From: an uncultured Dialister sp.
GTDB taxonomy: Bacteria > Bacillota > Negativicutes > Veillonellales > Dialisteraceae
NCBI GenBank assembly: GCA_900541485.1
Contig: UQJW01000006.1
Coordinates: 1 to 64,000 of the forward strand
Direction of reading: 5' to 3'
Length of the DNA stretch: 64,000 bases
In this document: piece after piece, positions 1 to 9,863 of the stretch
Position numbering within the stretch: position 1 is the stretch's first letter
Layout: every line of letters begins with the position of its first letter
Notes under the pieces: model-generated
The model's input: only the letters and a program-made list of their open reading frames with translations
What the model was told of the DNA's origin: nothing
Database searches by the model: none
Made by a program: the position numbers and the translations under genes

Positions 1-9
1 TGAGACTGT

Positions 10-45
10 AAAAAATCCGTGAGAGTTTTCTTGCGGATTTTTTTA
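10..45 (+). terminator. Terminator of the gene left of the window
   Basis: A 10-bp inverted repeat (arms 10-19 and 34-43, ending in TCCG/CGGA) is followed by a T-run, the form of an intrinsic terminator. Bases 1-3 read TGA and may be the stop codon of the preceding gene, which cannot be identified. It separates that gene from the suf operon. Confidence 0.75.
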
Positions 46-102
46 TTTTCTGCAGACGGTACATTGAAAAGTAAATTGCCTGTTTCATTCTATATTGAAT
101 TA

Positions 103-131
103 TTTACATATATCGAAAAATACTGTAAAAT
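103..131 (+). promoter_or_regulatory. Predicted suf operon promoter
   Basis: TTTACA at 103-108 and TAAAAT at 126-131 with a 17-bp spacer form a good sigma-70-type promoter about 70 bp before sufC. Downstream, at about 149-174, lies an AT-rich near-palindrome (ATATATGG / TTCATATAT) that could be an operator. The motif ATATATCGA occurs at 108-116 and again just before the sufC ribosome site. No regulator can be named from sequence alone. Confidence 0.5.
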
Positions 132-199
132 AAATAAAGGTTTTTAATCATATATATGGAAAATTTCATATATATTTACAATATATCGAGGGTGATACA

Positions 200-943
200 A
201 TGGATGAATTACTTCGCGTGGAAAATCTTCACGTATCGGTAGGAGGAAAAGAACTCCTCCATGGAATTAATTTCTCTGTGAATAAAGGGGAAGTCCATGT
301 CATTATGGGCGTAAACGGAGCGGGGAAATCAACATTGCTCCATGCCATAATGGGAAATCCCGCTTATGAAATCACAGAAGGCCGTATTTTCTTTGAAGGA
401 CAGGATATTACCGAATTGTCTGTTGATAAAAGAGCAAAACTCGGTTTGTTTTTGTCATTCCAAAATCCTGTTTCCGTAGCGGGGATTACGATGGAGAATT
501 TCATCCGCACGGCAAAAACAACCATTTCGGGAAAGCAACAGAAGCTGTTTCCTTTTAAGCGGTTAATGAAATCACGGCTGCAGGACCTGCAGATGGATCC
601 TGCTTACGGAAACCGTTACTTAAATGACGGATTTTCCGGCGGTGAACGGAAAAAAAGTGAAATATTGCAGCTCCGGATTCTGGAACCCAAACTGGCAATG
701 CTCGATGAAACGGATTCCGGCCTTGATGTAGATGCGGTCAGAGTGGTATCTAAAAATATTTCTGATTATCACAACGAAAACAATGCCCTGATTTTAATTA
801 CCCATTTGAACCAAATTCTGAAATTTATCCGACCCGAATTTGTCCATGTTCTGATTGACGGACGGATTGTCAGGGAGGGCGGTCCCGAACTGGTGGAGGA
901 AATTGAAACGAACGGGTTTGATGCGTATCGTAAAGAGGTGTGA
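200..943 (+). CDS. sufC: Fe-S cluster assembly ATPase SufC
   Basis: This is the cytoplasmic ABC-type ATPase that drives the SufBCD scaffold for iron-sulfur cluster assembly. At 247 aa it has the normal family length. Walker A (GVNGAGKST) lies at residues 37-45, the signature FSGGERKK near 145, and Walker B (LAMLDETDSGLDVDA) follows. The wording DETDSGLD is typical of SufC as opposed to transport ATPases. The ATG follows a GAGGGTGAT ribosome site. It is the first gene of sufCBDSU and is separated from sufB by 3 nt, so the two are probably translated together. Confidence 0.97.
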   Translation: MDELLRVENLHVSVGGKELLHGINFSVNKGEVHVIMGVNGAGKSTLLHAIMGNPAYEITEGRIFFEGQDITELSVDKRAKLGLFLSFQNPVSVAGITMENFIRTAKTTISGKQQKLFPFKRLMKSRLQDLQMDPAYGNRYLNDGFSGGERKKSEILQLRILEPKLAMLDETDSGLDVDAVRVVSKNISDYHNENNALILITHLNQILKFIRPEFVHVLIDGRIVREGGPELVEEIETNGFDAYRKEV

Positions 944-946
944 CCG

Positions 947-2359
947 ATGGCAGAAGGAAGAAAAAAAAGCCGGATTGATGACATCAGCCGCAGCGTTTAT
1001 GACATCAAAGATAAGGTTGAATTTGCTTATAAAGCCAAAACAGGGTTGACAGAGGATACGATAAGGGATATTTCAAGAGAAAAAGAAGAGCCGGAATGGA
1101 TGCTCCGGAAACGGCTCGAAGCTCTTGAAATTTTTAACGCACTTGATGTACCGCCGTGGGCTCCCGATATTTCCGAGCTGGATATGGATCATATAGATAC
1201 CTATATCCGTCCTAAAACTGACATGAAGGCCCGCTGGGAGGATTTGCCGCAGAATATACGGGATACTTTTGACAGGCTGGGAATTCCTGAAGCGGAAAAG
1301 AAGTCGCTGGCAGGCGTAGGTGCCCAGTACGATTCCGAAGTGGTTTATCATAATGTCCAGCAGGAATTGGAAAACCAAGGGGTCATTTATGTAGATTTTG
1401 AAACGGCGGTAAAGGAATATGAGGAGCTGATACGTCCTTATTTCGGAAAATTGATTACACCGCGATATCATAAATTTGCAGCACTGCACTACGCTGTGTG
1501 GTCCGGCGGTTCATTCGTCTATGTGCCCAAAGGCGTAGATGTAAAAATGCCGCTCCAGAGTTATTTCCGCCTTAATGCACCCGGGGCGGGACAATTTGAA
1601 CACACCTTGATTATTGTGGAAGAGGGAGCGTCCTGTCATTTTATAGAAGGCTGCTCGGCACCCCGTTACAATGTAGCCAATCTTCATGCCGGAGCGGTAG
1701 AGCTTTTCGTAAAGAAAGGAGCAAAGCTCCGGTACTCGACTATTGAAAACTGGTCGAAAAATATGTATAACCTGAATACGAAAAAGGCGATTGTAGAGGA
1801 TAATGGAGAAATGGTATGGGTAAGCGGATCTTTCGGGTCTCACACATCCTGTCTGTATCCTGACACCGTTCTCAAAGGAGACCATTCAACCTGTGAATTT
1901 ACAGGAATTACTTTTGCCGGCAAAAATCAATTTCTTGATACCGGGTCCAAGGTAGAAGCACTGGGACGAAATACCCATATTACAATCAATTCGAAATCAA
2001 TCTCTAAGGGCGGAGGTACCGCTTTGTACCGTGGCGTCGTCTATATCGGACCGAAGGCATCGGGGACAAAAGGGACAATCAGCTGTGAATCTTTGATGCT
2101 CGATAATGAATCGCGTTCAGATACAGTACCGGCCATTATTATTGAAAATGACGATATCGATTTAGGGCATGAGGCCAAAATCGGTCGTATTTCTGAAGAG
2201 GATATTTACTATTTAATGAGCCGTGGCCTGTCGGAGGAAGATGCAAAGGCCATGCTGGTCCGCGGATTTGCGGAACCGATTTCCAAGGCACTCCCGCTGG
2301 AATATGCGGTGGAAATGAACAGGCTCATTGATTTGGAATTTGAGGGTGCTATAGGTTAA
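947..2359 (+). CDS. sufB: Fe-S cluster scaffold protein SufB
   Basis: SufB is the scaffold subunit of the SufBC2D complex on which new Fe-S clusters are built. The 470-aa product has the standard length. It carries the conserved beta-helix core and C-terminal segment of the family, including GRNTHITINSKSISKGGG and the block IIENDDIDLGHEAKIGRISEEDIYY (quoted here as a region, about residues 395-420). The ATG is 3 nt after sufC with GAGGTG upstream. It lies between the ATPase and its paralogous partner SufD, as in other Firmicute suf operons. Confidence 0.97.
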   Translation: MAEGRKKSRIDDISRSVYDIKDKVEFAYKAKTGLTEDTIRDISREKEEPEWMLRKRLEALEIFNALDVPPWAPDISELDMDHIDTYIRPKTDMKARWEDLPQNIRDTFDRLGIPEAEKKSLAGVGAQYDSEVVYHNVQQELENQGVIYVDFETAVKEYEELIRPYFGKLITPRYHKFAALHYAVWSGGSFVYVPKGVDVKMPLQSYFRLNAPGAGQFEHTLIIVEEGASCHFIEGCSAPRYNVANLHAGAVELFVKKGAKLRYSTIENWSKNMYNLNTKKAIVEDNGEMVWVSGSFGSHTSCLYPDTVLKGDHSTCEFTGITFAGKNQFLDTGSKVEALGRNTHITINSKSISKGGGTALYRGVVYIGPKASGTKGTISCESLMLDNESRSDTVPAIIIENDDIDLGHEAKIGRISEEDIYYLMSRGLSEEDAKAMLVRGFAEPISKALPLEYAVEMNRLIDLEFEGAIG

Positions 2360-2369
2360 GGAGGCAGTT

Positions 2370-3413
2370 ATGGAAACAATTCAGGCAAACCGGCTGCCGC
2401 TGATTACATACAGATATTTAAAAAGCAATGACAGCCCGTTGTTATTTAAAGCACCATCCCGTTTGGCAGAAGTTGCATTTTCAGATACAGCCTATGTCCG
2501 TGCAGGCGGTATATGGCCGTCTGATTATAACGAAACGGCACCGGAGGTTACTTCAGCTTCGGGGCAGGGAAAAACCTACACCATAGAAATCCCCGGAGAA
2601 ACGGAAGCGAATCTTGTTATTTCTATAAATACCGACACAGACGTGCCGGACTTTGCAGGACGTTTTATCTTTAAACTTCATAAGAATTCCCGCCTTCATC
2701 TGGTATGGAATAGCCATGGCGGCAAAGAAGAGGCGACGGTGGTGATTTCTTCTTTCTATGAGTTGGGAGAAAATTCGTGTCTGACTGTGTCTTCATTGGA
2801 GAAAGGCTTTGAAAAAACTTCTTTCTATGAAGAGAGAAATATTTTGGCAGGGAAAGAAGCAAAGGCTCATTTTGTGGCAGCAAAAATGGTCGGAGAAAAA
2901 TCAATTTTGCACAGTTACGGAAAGCTGTCAGGCGACAAGTCGGAAATCAATGAGGGAACTGTCTATGCTGCCGGCGGTACGCAGCATCTCGACCTGTTTT
3001 ATCACATCGATCACGTAGGAAAGGAAACGAAAGCGCAGATTGATGTGAAAGGCTCACTTTCGGAACGGTCATCAAAGACGTTCCGCGGTACACTGGATTT
3101 CAAGCGCGGATGCAGCGGTTCTGTCGGTGATGAGGGCGACTATGCGATACAACTCAGTCCTACAACCAGAAATGTATCGTTGCCACTGCTTTTATGTACG
3201 GAAGATAACGTAATCGGCAACCATGCATCCAGCTCGGGACAGTTGGATAACCAGGTCATTTATTTTTTAATGACCCGCGGATTTTCTCTGGAAGAAGCGC
3301 GTCGTATAGTTGTTGAATCATTAATACGTCCTCTGGTAGACCGGATGGATGAAAGCCTGCAAGAAGATGTGCTGGCTATCGTAAGAAAAAAATTAGAAGC
3401 TGAGGAGGCATGA
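2370..3413 (+). CDS. sufD: Fe-S cluster assembly protein SufD
   Basis: SufD is the SufB paralogue that completes the SufBC2D scaffold and is needed for iron acquisition by the complex. The protein is 347 aa, a little shorter than many SufD proteins. The N-terminal region is variable, while the C-terminal beta-helix keeps the family pattern: KTFRGTLDFKRGCSGSVGDE, then NHASSSGQLDNQVIYFLMTRG, the counterpart of the SufB C-terminal block. It starts after a GGAGG site and ends in a TGATG overlap with sufS. Confidence 0.93.
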   Translation: METIQANRLPLITYRYLKSNDSPLLFKAPSRLAEVAFSDTAYVRAGGIWPSDYNETAPEVTSASGQGKTYTIEIPGETEANLVISINTDTDVPDFAGRFIFKLHKNSRLHLVWNSHGGKEEATVVISSFYELGENSCLTVSSLEKGFEKTSFYEERNILAGKEAKAHFVAAKMVGEKSILHSYGKLSGDKSEINEGTVYAAGGTQHLDLFYHIDHVGKETKAQIDVKGSLSERSSKTFRGTLDFKRGCSGSVGDEGDYAIQLSPTTRNVSLPLLLCTEDNVIGNHASSSGQLDNQVIYFLMTRGFSLEEARRIVVESLIRPLVDRMDESLQEDVLAIVRKKLEAEEA

Positions 3414-4645
3414 TGGATACCGGACTCATCAGAAAAGATTTTCCTATTTTGGAAACAAAAGTAAACGGACATCGTGTCGTCTACTTTGATAATGCGGCTA
3501 CCACGCAACGTCCGCGTCCCGTTGTGGAGGCAGTGACAAATTATATACTGCATCAAAACGGGAATCCTCACAGAGGGGCTCATGTATTTGCGATAAGCGC
3601 TTCCGAGGTCTATGACGGCTCTAAAACGGCAGTAAAAGATTTTATAGGGGCAAAGAGCGAAAAAGAAATTATCTATACAAGAAATACATCAGAAAGCTTA
3701 AATCTGGTGGCCCGTTCTTATGGCGAAACCCGGCTGAAACCGGGCGATCGTATTCTTATTCCGATTACGGAGCATCATTCAAATCTGGTGCCCTGGCAGC
3801 GGGTTGCAAAAAAAACGGGGGCGGTTCTGGACTATATTTATATAGACAAGAAAACAGGACATTTCTTAGAAGAAGACTTGAAAAAAATTGATAACCCGGC
3901 TGTCAAAATTTTGGCATTTGCCCAGGTCAGCAATGTAATGGGAATCAAGTTTGACGCGAAAGTCCTGATTGAAAGGGCTCATAAACACGGAGCCGTAGTG
4001 GTTCTTGACGGAGCGCAAAGCATTCCCCATATGCAAGTCAATGTACAGGAACTGGATTGCGACTTTTTTGCCTTTTCCGGGCATAAAATGTGTTCTCTCG
4101 GCGGTATAGGAGTCCTTTACGGCAAGGAAAAACTTTTAAACGAAATGGAACCGTTTCTTTTGGGCGGTGATATGATAGAAAATGTCTATGAGCAGGACAC
4201 GACCTATGCAGAGTTGCCGGCGAAATTTGAGGCGGGGACGCAATATGTGGAAGGCGCTGTCGGGCTTGTGGCGGCAATCCGTTACATAGAATCTGTCGGT
4301 TATGATGAAATCAGGGCACAGGAAAAGAAACTCGTATCCCGTGCGATAGAAGGTATGAAAAAATTACCTTTCATTCACATTGTCGGCACAGACCGTGCAG
4401 AGGAAAAAGAGGGGCTTGCATCATTTACCGTAGAAGGAGTACACCCTCATGATGTAGCACAAATTCTTTCCCATGACGGAATCTGTATCCGTACAGGTCA
4501 TCACTGTGCGGAACCTCTTCACCGCTATTTGGGAATTAATGCGACTTGCCGTGCCAGCTTCTATTTCTACAATACCGTAGACGAAGTGGATTATTTTTTG
4601 GAAAAATTGAAAAATGTACGGAAAATAATGGGGTATGATGACTGA
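3413..4645 (+). CDS. sufS: Cysteine desulfurase SufS
   Basis: SufS is the PLP-dependent enzyme that removes sulfur from cysteine and passes it, via SufU, to the SufBCD scaffold. The product is about 410 aa. Visible marks are the PLP lysine in FAFSGHKMCSLGGIG, the substrate-region motif TRNTSESLNLVARS, the pair HH in ITEHHSNLVPW, and the active-site Cys in IRTGHHCAEPLHR near residue 364, all class II (SufS/CsdA) traits. Two ATGs occur, at 3410 and 3413. The second is preferred because the GAGGAGG site at 3402-3408 leaves only 1 nt before the first. Confidence 0.96.
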   Translation: MDTGLIRKDFPILETKVNGHRVVYFDNAATTQRPRPVVEAVTNYILHQNGNPHRGAHVFAISASEVYDGSKTAVKDFIGAKSEKEIIYTRNTSESLNLVARSYGETRLKPGDRILIPITEHHSNLVPWQRVAKKTGAVLDYIYIDKKTGHFLEEDLKKIDNPAVKILAFAQVSNVMGIKFDAKVLIERAHKHGAVVVLDGAQSIPHMQVNVQELDCDFFAFSGHKMCSLGGIGVLYGKEKLLNEMEPFLLGGDMIENVYEQDTTYAELPAKFEAGTQYVEGAVGLVAAIRYIESVGYDEIRAQEKKLVSRAIEGMKKLPFIHIVGTDRAEEKEGLASFTVEGVHPHDVAQILSHDGICIRTGHHCAEPLHRYLGINATCRASFYFYNTVDEVDYFLEKLKNVRKIMGYDD

Positions 4646-5082
4646 TGGATTTACAACAACTGTATACAGACTTGATTCTGGAATATAACCGGGATATGAC
4701 AAATAAAAGAAAAATTGAGAGTCCGACGATTCATGAACACGGACACAATCCCAGTTGCGGAGACGATATTGAAATCGAGGTCAAAGTAGATAAAGGCGTG
4801 ATCCGTGATCTTGCCTACACGGGAAGCGGCTGTGCAATCAGTCAGGCCTCCACATCAATGATGGCTGAGCTGCTTCAGGGAAAAACGGTGGAAGAAGCTT
4901 TGCGGCTTTGCCATGTGTTTCTCGGAATGATACGTGGTGATGTCACTGATGAGGACGTTTTGGAAGAGCTCGAAGCAGCGGTCACACTGAAAGATATTTC
5001 AAAAATGCCGGTTCGTGTAAAATGTGCAACTCTCGGCTGGCATACACTGGAGTTGGCTTTAGAAAAATTACAAAAAGAATAG
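4645..5082 (+). CDS. sufU: Zinc-dependent sulfurtransferase SufU
   Basis: SufU accepts persulfide sulfur from SufS and relays it to the scaffold; in Firmicutes it is a zinc-dependent sulfurtransferase, not a scaffold. At 145 aa the length is normal. The three zinc-ligand cysteines are visible in NPSCGDD, GSGCAISQAS and RVKCATLGW, and the Asp of SCGDD is the fourth ligand of the family. The ATG overlaps the sufS stop by one base (TGATG). It is the last gene of the operon. Confidence 0.95.
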   Translation: MDLQQLYTDLILEYNRDMTNKRKIESPTIHEHGHNPSCGDDIEIEVKVDKGVIRDLAYTGSGCAISQASTSMMAELLQGKTVEEALRLCHVFLGMIRGDVTDEDVLEELEAAVTLKDISKMPVRVKCATLGWHTLELALEKLQKE

Positions 5083-5171
5083 AAAGAAAATAATGAGAAC
5101 ATGATATAATGTAATCATGTTAAATAAGAAACCATTATCCGATATTATGAGAATTACTGGAGGTTATTCTT

Positions 5172-5813
5172 ATGTTATTATTTTTCTTAATAGTGTTAGG
5201 CATTATTTTTTTGTTGGTGAAAGAGTATAATCTGCTTCAAAGAGGAGCTCAGGCCATTAAAGCAAGTAATTCTAATGTTTCTGTAGCCTTAAAAAGGAAA
5301 GTGGATACGATTAACCAATTAATGGCAGTAGTAGAAAATTACAGTACCCATGAAAAATTAGTACAACTTAAAGTTTCGGAGAATATGAAAGAAATGGCAA
5401 TCAGTTCGAATCAGGCACTGTCAGATATACGGGCACTGGCTATGGCTACTCCGGAACTGAAGGCAGATAAAACCTATGTGGATTTGATGGAACATGTAAA
5501 TGAGATTGAATCAGAATTGTTGGGAGCTCGCGAAATCTATAATGATTTAGTCAGACAATATAATAGTCGGCTGGTGTCTATCCCGGATTGCTTCTTTGCT
5601 GCGGCCTTGGGATTTAAAAAAGCTCCTTATTTTGATTTTGACAATGAACAGGAGATACGTAGTTTTGACGGGGCAGACAAACAAATATTAATGGATCTTT
5701 TGCAAGATTCAGGCAACAAGATAAAGAAAACCGTCAATGATGAAATTATTACTCCGGTGAAGAAGGCAACTGTGGAGACTAAAGAAACTGAAGATTCTGG
5801 TGACGGAAAGTAA
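5172..5813 (+). CDS. LemA family protein
   Basis: A 213-aa protein of the LemA family, whose biochemical role is unresolved. One N-terminal membrane helix (about residues 1-16, LLFFLIVLGIIFLLV) is followed by a largely helical domain with family features such as YNLLQRGAQAIKASNSNV and NDLVRQYNSRLVSIPDCFFA. The last 40 residues are charged and low in complexity. The start has a GGAGG site at the right distance. It lies 90 nt after sufU with an intervening gap that may hold its own promoter, and before the glyQS leader. Function cannot be assigned. Confidence 0.85.
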   Translation: MLLFFLIVLGIIFLLVKEYNLLQRGAQAIKASNSNVSVALKRKVDTINQLMAVVENYSTHEKLVQLKVSENMKEMAISSNQALSDIRALAMATPELKADKTYVDLMEHVNEIESELLGAREIYNDLVRQYNSRLVSIPDCFFAAALGFKKAPYFDFDNEQEIRSFDGADKQILMDLLQDSGNKIKKTVNDEIITPVKKATVETKETEDSGDGK

Positions 5814-5829
5814 AAGTTTATAGATGCCT

Positions 5830-5858
5830 TTGACTTTTTTCAGTTCCGTTGTTAAGAT
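5830..5858 (+). promoter_or_regulatory. Predicted glyQS promoter
   Basis: TTGACT at 5830-5835 and TAAGAT at 5853-5858 with a 17-bp spacer sit directly before the glycine T-box leader, so transcription would start near 5865. The -10 element is weak, which suits a strongly attenuated operon. Confidence 0.45.
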
Positions 5859-5878
5859 AGGAATATAATTACGGCAAT

Positions 5879-6067
5879 GAGGAAAAGGAGTACGCATAAT
5901 CAGCGATCCGGTGATGGTGAGAGTCCGGTTGTATGCGGAAGGCGTTTCCGAGCTGCTGTCTGAACGGAGTAGGACAGCTATCCAATGAAGGTGGGCACAA
6001 TGCCAATGAGGGTGGAACCGCGGATTTGAAATTCGTCCCTGCAACATGATGTTGCGGGGATTTTTTA
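5879..6067 (+). promoter_or_regulatory. Glycine T-box riboswitch upstream of glyQS
   Basis: This is a T-box leader that senses uncharged tRNA-Gly. The hallmark AGGGTGGAACCGCG lies at about 6009-6022. In stem I the basal arms GGAAA (5881-5885) and TTTCC (5945-5949) pair, and a second helix (GCAT/ATGC) closes the specifier loop, which contains GGC at 5941-5943, a glycine codon. The terminator is a 10-bp hairpin at 6036-6060 with loop ATGAT and a T-run to 6067. The matching codon and the downstream glyQ gene support each other. Confidence 0.93.
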
Positions 6068-6082
6068 TGTGCAGGAGGAAAT

Positions 6083-6964
6083 ATGACATTACAAGACATG
6101 ATTTTAGCACTCCAGAAATTCTGGTCAGCCCGGGGCTGTGTTCTTCAGCAGTCCTATGATGTGGAAAAGGGAGCGGGAACAATGAATCCTGCCACTTTTC
6201 TCAGAACTATCGGGCCTGAGCCGTGGAATGTAGCCTACGTGGAACCGTCCCGCCGTCCTGATGACGGTCGCTATGGAGATAACCCGAACCGGCTTTATCA
6301 GCATCACCAATTCCAGGTTATTATGAAACCCTCGCCTGACGACATTCAGGAAACTTATCTGGAAAGCTTGAAAGAGCTTGGCATTGATCCGGAAGAGCAT
6401 GATATCCGTTTTGTAGAAGATAATTGGGAATCTCCTACTCTGGGTGCTTGGGGCATCGGCTGGGAAGTCTGGCTTGACGGAATGGAAATCACACAATTTA
6501 CCTATTTCCAACAAATCGGCGGCATTGACGAACATCCTGTTTCGGTTGAAATTACCTATGGACTGGAACGAATTGCCATGTATATACAGGAAAAAGACAA
6601 TGTATATGATTTGGAATGGACAAAGGGTGTTACGTATGGTGACATCTGGCATGAAAATGAGTATGAGCAGTCTGTCTACAGCTATGATTTATCAGATCAT
6701 GATATGCTTTTCCGCCTTTTTGATATGTATGAAAAGGAAGCAACCCGTATCATCAAAGCAGGTTATGTGCTTCCCGCTTATGACTATGTATTGAAATGCT
6801 CTCATACTTTTAACCTTCTTGATGCGGGAGGAGCGATATCTCTTTCCGAACGAACTGAATATATCGGTCGTGTGAGAAGTATGGCACGTATGTGTGCAAA
6901 AGCATATTTAAAGAAAAGAAAAGAGTTGGGATTCCCCATGCTGAAAGGAAGTGACCGGAAATGA
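6083..6964 (+). CDS. glyQ: Glycyl-tRNA synthetase alpha subunit
   Basis: This is the catalytic subunit of the bacterial alpha2beta2 glycyl-tRNA synthetase, which charges tRNA-Gly. It has 293 aa, the normal length. Typical sequence includes [19 protein letters not shown] at the start, [20 protein letters not shown], and the central [20 protein letters not shown] region. The ATG follows AGGAGG 15 nt after the T-box terminator. The gene overlaps glyS by 4 nt (ATGA), so the two subunits are translationally coupled. Confidence 0.97.
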   Translation: MTLQDMILALQKFWSARGCVLQQSYDVEKGAGTMNPATFLRTIGPEPWNVAYVEPSRRPDDGRYGDNPNRLYQHHQFQVIMKPSPDDIQETYLESLKELGIDPEEHDIRFVEDNWESPTLGAWGIGWEVWLDGMEITQFTYFQQIGGIDEHPVSVEITYGLERIAMYIQEKDNVYDLEWTKGVTYGDIWHENEYEQSVYSYDLSDHDMLFRLFDMYEKEATRIIKAGYVLPAYDYVLKCSHTFNLLDAGGAISLSERTEYIGRVRSMARMCAKAYLKKRKELGFPMLKGSDRK

Positions 6965-9012
6965 GTAAAAACCTTCTTCTTGAAATAGGGACCGAAGAAA
7001 TGCCGGCCAATATCATGTCCGGTGTTGTCGATCAGCTTCGTGAACTGGCTGATATGAAACTGAAAGAAGCCCGTATTTCTTTTGAAAAAACAGAGGTATA
7101 TGCAACGCCCCGCCGTCTAGCCGTTATTGTAAAACAAGCAGCCGATGCACAGCCTGATGAAGAAGTAAAGAAACGCGGACCGTCTGTAAAAGCAGCATTT
7201 GATGAAGACGGAAATCCGACAAAGGCGGCACTGGGATTTGCAAGAGGCCAGCACATTGACCCGTCACAGCTGGTCAAAGAAGGTGAATATACCTGGGCAG
7301 AAGTGATAAATAAAGGACAGCCGGTAGAAAATATTTTGCCCGAATTATTTACATCTCTTATTACCGGACTGAATTTTTCAAGAAGCATGCGCTGGGCTGA
7401 TGAAGAAGCCCACTTTATCCGCCCTGTACGCTGGATTGTCGCACTTGCGGATGATAAGATTATTCCTATGGAATTTGCACATGTAAAAAGCGGAAACATC
7501 AGCCGCGGACATCGTTTCCTCTGCAAGGAACCGGTAAAAATAACCCGTCCCGAAGAGTATAAAGCCATTATGGAAAAAGCTTTTGTTGTGGTAGATCAGG
7601 ACGAAAGAAGAGATATGATTTCCCGGGGTCTGAAAAAGGTGGCGGATGAACTGGGCGGAGAAGTCTGGCCCAATGCCGGACTCTTGGAAGAGATTAACTA
7701 TCTGGTCGAGTACCCGACACCACTGTACGGTAAGATTGATGAAGAATTTTTAAAACTTCCCGTACCGGCTGTTGTTACTCCTATGAGAGATCATCAGAGA
7801 TATTATCCTGTACGGAGAAAAGACGGCTCGCTCATGCCTTATTTCCTGACCGTGAGAAACGGAGGAGATAAAGCCATTCATAATGTGCAGGCCGGTAATG
7901 AAAAGGTACTTCGGGCCCGTCTTGACGATGCAAAATTTTTCTATGACGGAGACCGCAAAAAATCGTTGGAAGAACGTAGAGAGGATATAAAGCGTATCAA
8001 TTACCAGGAAGGCCTCGGTACGCTTTTAGATAAAGCGGACAGACTGGTTAAAATGGTTTCTCTTATCGCTGCCGAATGGGGCTTTTCCCCGGAAGAAACG
8101 GAAAAAGTCCGGCGGGCCGCTTTCCTTTCCAAGTCTGATCTTGCAACGGGAATGGTTACCGAATTTACTGAATTGCAGGGAGAAATGGGTAGAGAATATG
8201 CTCTTCTTGACGGAGAGGATAAAGATGTGGCAGATGCGATATTTGAACAATATATGCCGCGTTTTGCCGGTGATATTTTGCCTCAGAGCGCTATCGGCAG
8301 AGCCCTTTCCCTGGCAGATAAACTTGATAATTTGGCAGCGACCTTCCTCCGCGGATTGATACCCACGGGTTCACAGGATCCGTTTGCCTTGCGCCGGCAG
8401 ACAATCGGTGCCGTCAATATTCTTGTGGACGGAAAAATACACTGGGATATAAGAAAAGGAATCGAAGAAGCGCTGAAACTGCTGCCGGGAGAAAAAGACA
8501 AGAAAGAAACAGCAGTTATGCAAATAGAAGATTTCTTCCGCCAGAGAATCAAAACGATTCTGCTTGATAAAAAAATTGACTATGATGTTATTGATGCCGT
8601 CTTATCAGGAGAAATTAATGATATATATGCATTGTTCCTGAAAGCACAATCCATGTTGGACAGTCATATCAAGGGAGAAGAAGAGCTCCGTCAGGCAGTG
8701 ACACGTCTTGCGAATATCACAAAAGGCAAAAATGCCGGTGAAGTGAATCCCGGCTTATTTGAAGAGGAAGCAGAAAAAACTCTTTATGCGGCATTCGTAA
8801 AAGTATCAGAACCTGTGGCACAGGCTTATGGTGAGTATCGATATGCGGATGCATTGCCGTATCTGAAAGAATTGACGGCACCTGTTAATGCGTATCTCGA
8901 TACAGTTATGGTCATGGTAGATAATGAAGCTGTGAAAAATAACAGAATTTCCCTGCTTGTAAAGGTACTTGAAATTTATATGGGTTGGGGAGATTTAAGC
9001 CGGCTCGTTTAA
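6961..9012 (+). CDS. glyS: Glycyl-tRNA synthetase beta subunit
   Basis: The beta subunit of glycyl-tRNA synthetase, needed for tRNA binding. It has 683 aa, in the usual range. It opens with the family signature [14 protein letters not shown] and contains [24 protein letters not shown] and [12 protein letters not shown]. An HD-like region and the C-terminal anticodon-binding domain follow in the expected order. It starts inside the last codons of glyQ and ends at a terminator, so the T-box controls a two-gene operon. Confidence 0.97.
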   Translation: MSKNLLLEIGTEEMPANIMSGVVDQLRELADMKLKEARISFEKTEVYATPRRLAVIVKQAADAQPDEEVKKRGPSVKAAFDEDGNPTKAALGFARGQHIDPSQLVKEGEYTWAEVINKGQPVENILPELFTSLITGLNFSRSMRWADEEAHFIRPVRWIVALADDKIIPMEFAHVKSGNISRGHRFLCKEPVKITRPEEYKAIMEKAFVVVDQDERRDMISRGLKKVADELGGEVWPNAGLLEEINYLVEYPTPLYGKIDEEFLKLPVPAVVTPMRDHQRYYPVRRKDGSLMPYFLTVRNGGDKAIHNVQAGNEKVLRARLDDAKFFYDGDRKKSLEERREDIKRINYQEGLGTLLDKADRLVKMVSLIAAEWGFSPEETEKVRRAAFLSKSDLATGMVTEFTELQGEMGREYALLDGEDKDVADAIFEQYMPRFAGDILPQSAIGRALSLADKLDNLAATFLRGLIPTGSQDPFALRRQTIGAVNILVDGKIHWDIRKGIEEALKLLPGEKDKKETAVMQIEDFFRQRIKTILLDKKIDYDVIDAVLSGEINDIYALFLKAQSMLDSHIKGEEELRQAVTRLANITKGKNAGEVNPGLFEEEAEKTLYAAFVKVSEPVAQAYGEYRYADALPYLKELTAPVNAYLDTVMVMVDNEAVKNNRISLLVKVLEIYMGWGDLSRLV

Positions 9013-9033
9013 ATTGAAAACGCTTTCACATAC

Positions 9034-9080
9034 GCCGTCCCTTGCAATTAGAGTAAATCTGATTAAAAGGGGCGGTTTTT
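9034..9080 (+). terminator. glyQS terminator
   Basis: Arms GCCGTCCCTT (9034-9043) and AAGGGGCGGT (9067-9076) pair over 10 bp with two G-U wobbles. A TTTTT tract follows. Confidence 0.7.
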
Positions 9081-9129
9081 GCGTATCAGTTAGTATAAAA
9101 AAGAAGAAAAATAAGTCATATCGATATAT

Positions 9130-9158
9130 TTGCATATATAGATAAAGTGGTGTATAAT
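9130..9158 (+). promoter_or_regulatory. Predicted sodA promoter
   Basis: TTGCAT at 9130-9135 and TATAAT at 9153-9158 are 17 bp apart, about 40 bp before the sodA ATG. A 10-bp palindrome, ATATCGATAT, overlaps the upstream edge at about 9119-9128 and could bind a redox or metal regulator such as a Fur/PerR-type protein; this is only inference. Confidence 0.55.
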
Positions 9159-9196
9159 AAAGACATCAAATATATATTTTGGAAAGGGGCATAATT

Positions 9197-9802
9197 ATGG
9201 CTTTTAAATTACCAGATTTACCTTACAGCTTTGATGCATTGGAACCGGTCATCGACGCAAAGACCATGGAAGTGCATCATGATAAGCATCATGCAACCTA
9301 TGTAAATAACTTGAACAAAGCAGTGGAAAACTATCCGGAATGGGCTTCCAAGTCTATCGAAGACCTGATGATTCATTTGAAAGAAGTACCGGAAGAAATC
9401 CGTACGGCAGTACGTAACAATGGCGGCGGTCATTACAACCACAGTCTGTTTTGGAAAATGATGGCACCGGTGGGAACAACCGAACTGAAAGGTGCTTTGC
9501 TTGATAAAATTAATGAATCCTTCGGATCCTTTGATGAATTCAAAAAGCAATTTGCCGCAGCAGCTACCGGTCGTTTCGGAAGCGGTTGGGCATGGCTCGT
9601 AGTAGATGGAGATAAGCTCGCCGTAGTATCCAGTGCAAACCAGGACTGCCCGCTGAGCGAAGGTAAAAAACCGATTCTCTGTCTCGATGTTTGGGAACAT
9701 GCTTATTACCTGAAATACCAGAACCGTCGTGCTGATTATGTGGATAATTTCTTCCAGGTAGTCAACTGGGATTATGTGGCAGAACTTTTAGCCGAAGCAT
9801 AA
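9197..9802 (+). CDS. sodA: Superoxide dismutase (Fe/Mn family)
   Basis: This enzyme dismutates superoxide to oxygen and hydrogen peroxide in the cytoplasm. It has 201 aa, normal for the Fe/Mn family. Metal ligands are visible: His in [12 protein letters not shown], His in [11 protein letters not shown], and the DVWEHAYY motif with Asp and His. The GGGHYNHS form leans towards manganese, but metal choice cannot be fixed from sequence. The ATG at 9197 after GGAAAGGGG is used; an in-frame TTG at 9179 lies before that ribosome site and is rejected. The gene stands alone between two terminators. Confidence 0.96.
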   Translation: MAFKLPDLPYSFDALEPVIDAKTMEVHHDKHHATYVNNLNKAVENYPEWASKSIEDLMIHLKEVPEEIRTAVRNNGGGHYNHSLFWKMMAPVGTTELKGALLDKINESFGSFDEFKKQFAAAATGRFGSGWAWLVVDGDKLAVVSSANQDCPLSEGKKPILCLDVWEHAYYLKYQNRRADYVDNFFQVVNWDYVAELLAEA

Positions 9803-9818
9803 TATTGGAACATAAAAA

Positions 9819-9863
9819 AATCTCTAACGAAGTGAATAAAGTTCACTTCGTTAGAGATTTTTT
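9819..9863. terminator. Convergent terminator between sodA and the ABC operon
   Basis: A perfect 18-bp stem (9819-9836 and 9842-9859) with a 5-base loop is flanked by A-run and T-run, so it works in both directions. It ends sodA on the plus strand and the importer operon on the minus strand, whose last stop codon is at 9862-9864. Confidence 0.9.

Noticed and set aside
5709..6182. Long minus-strand reading frame over the lemA end and the glycine T-box
   Set aside because: It runs antisense to a strongly supported T-box and two genes, has no ribosome site and no recognisable protein features.
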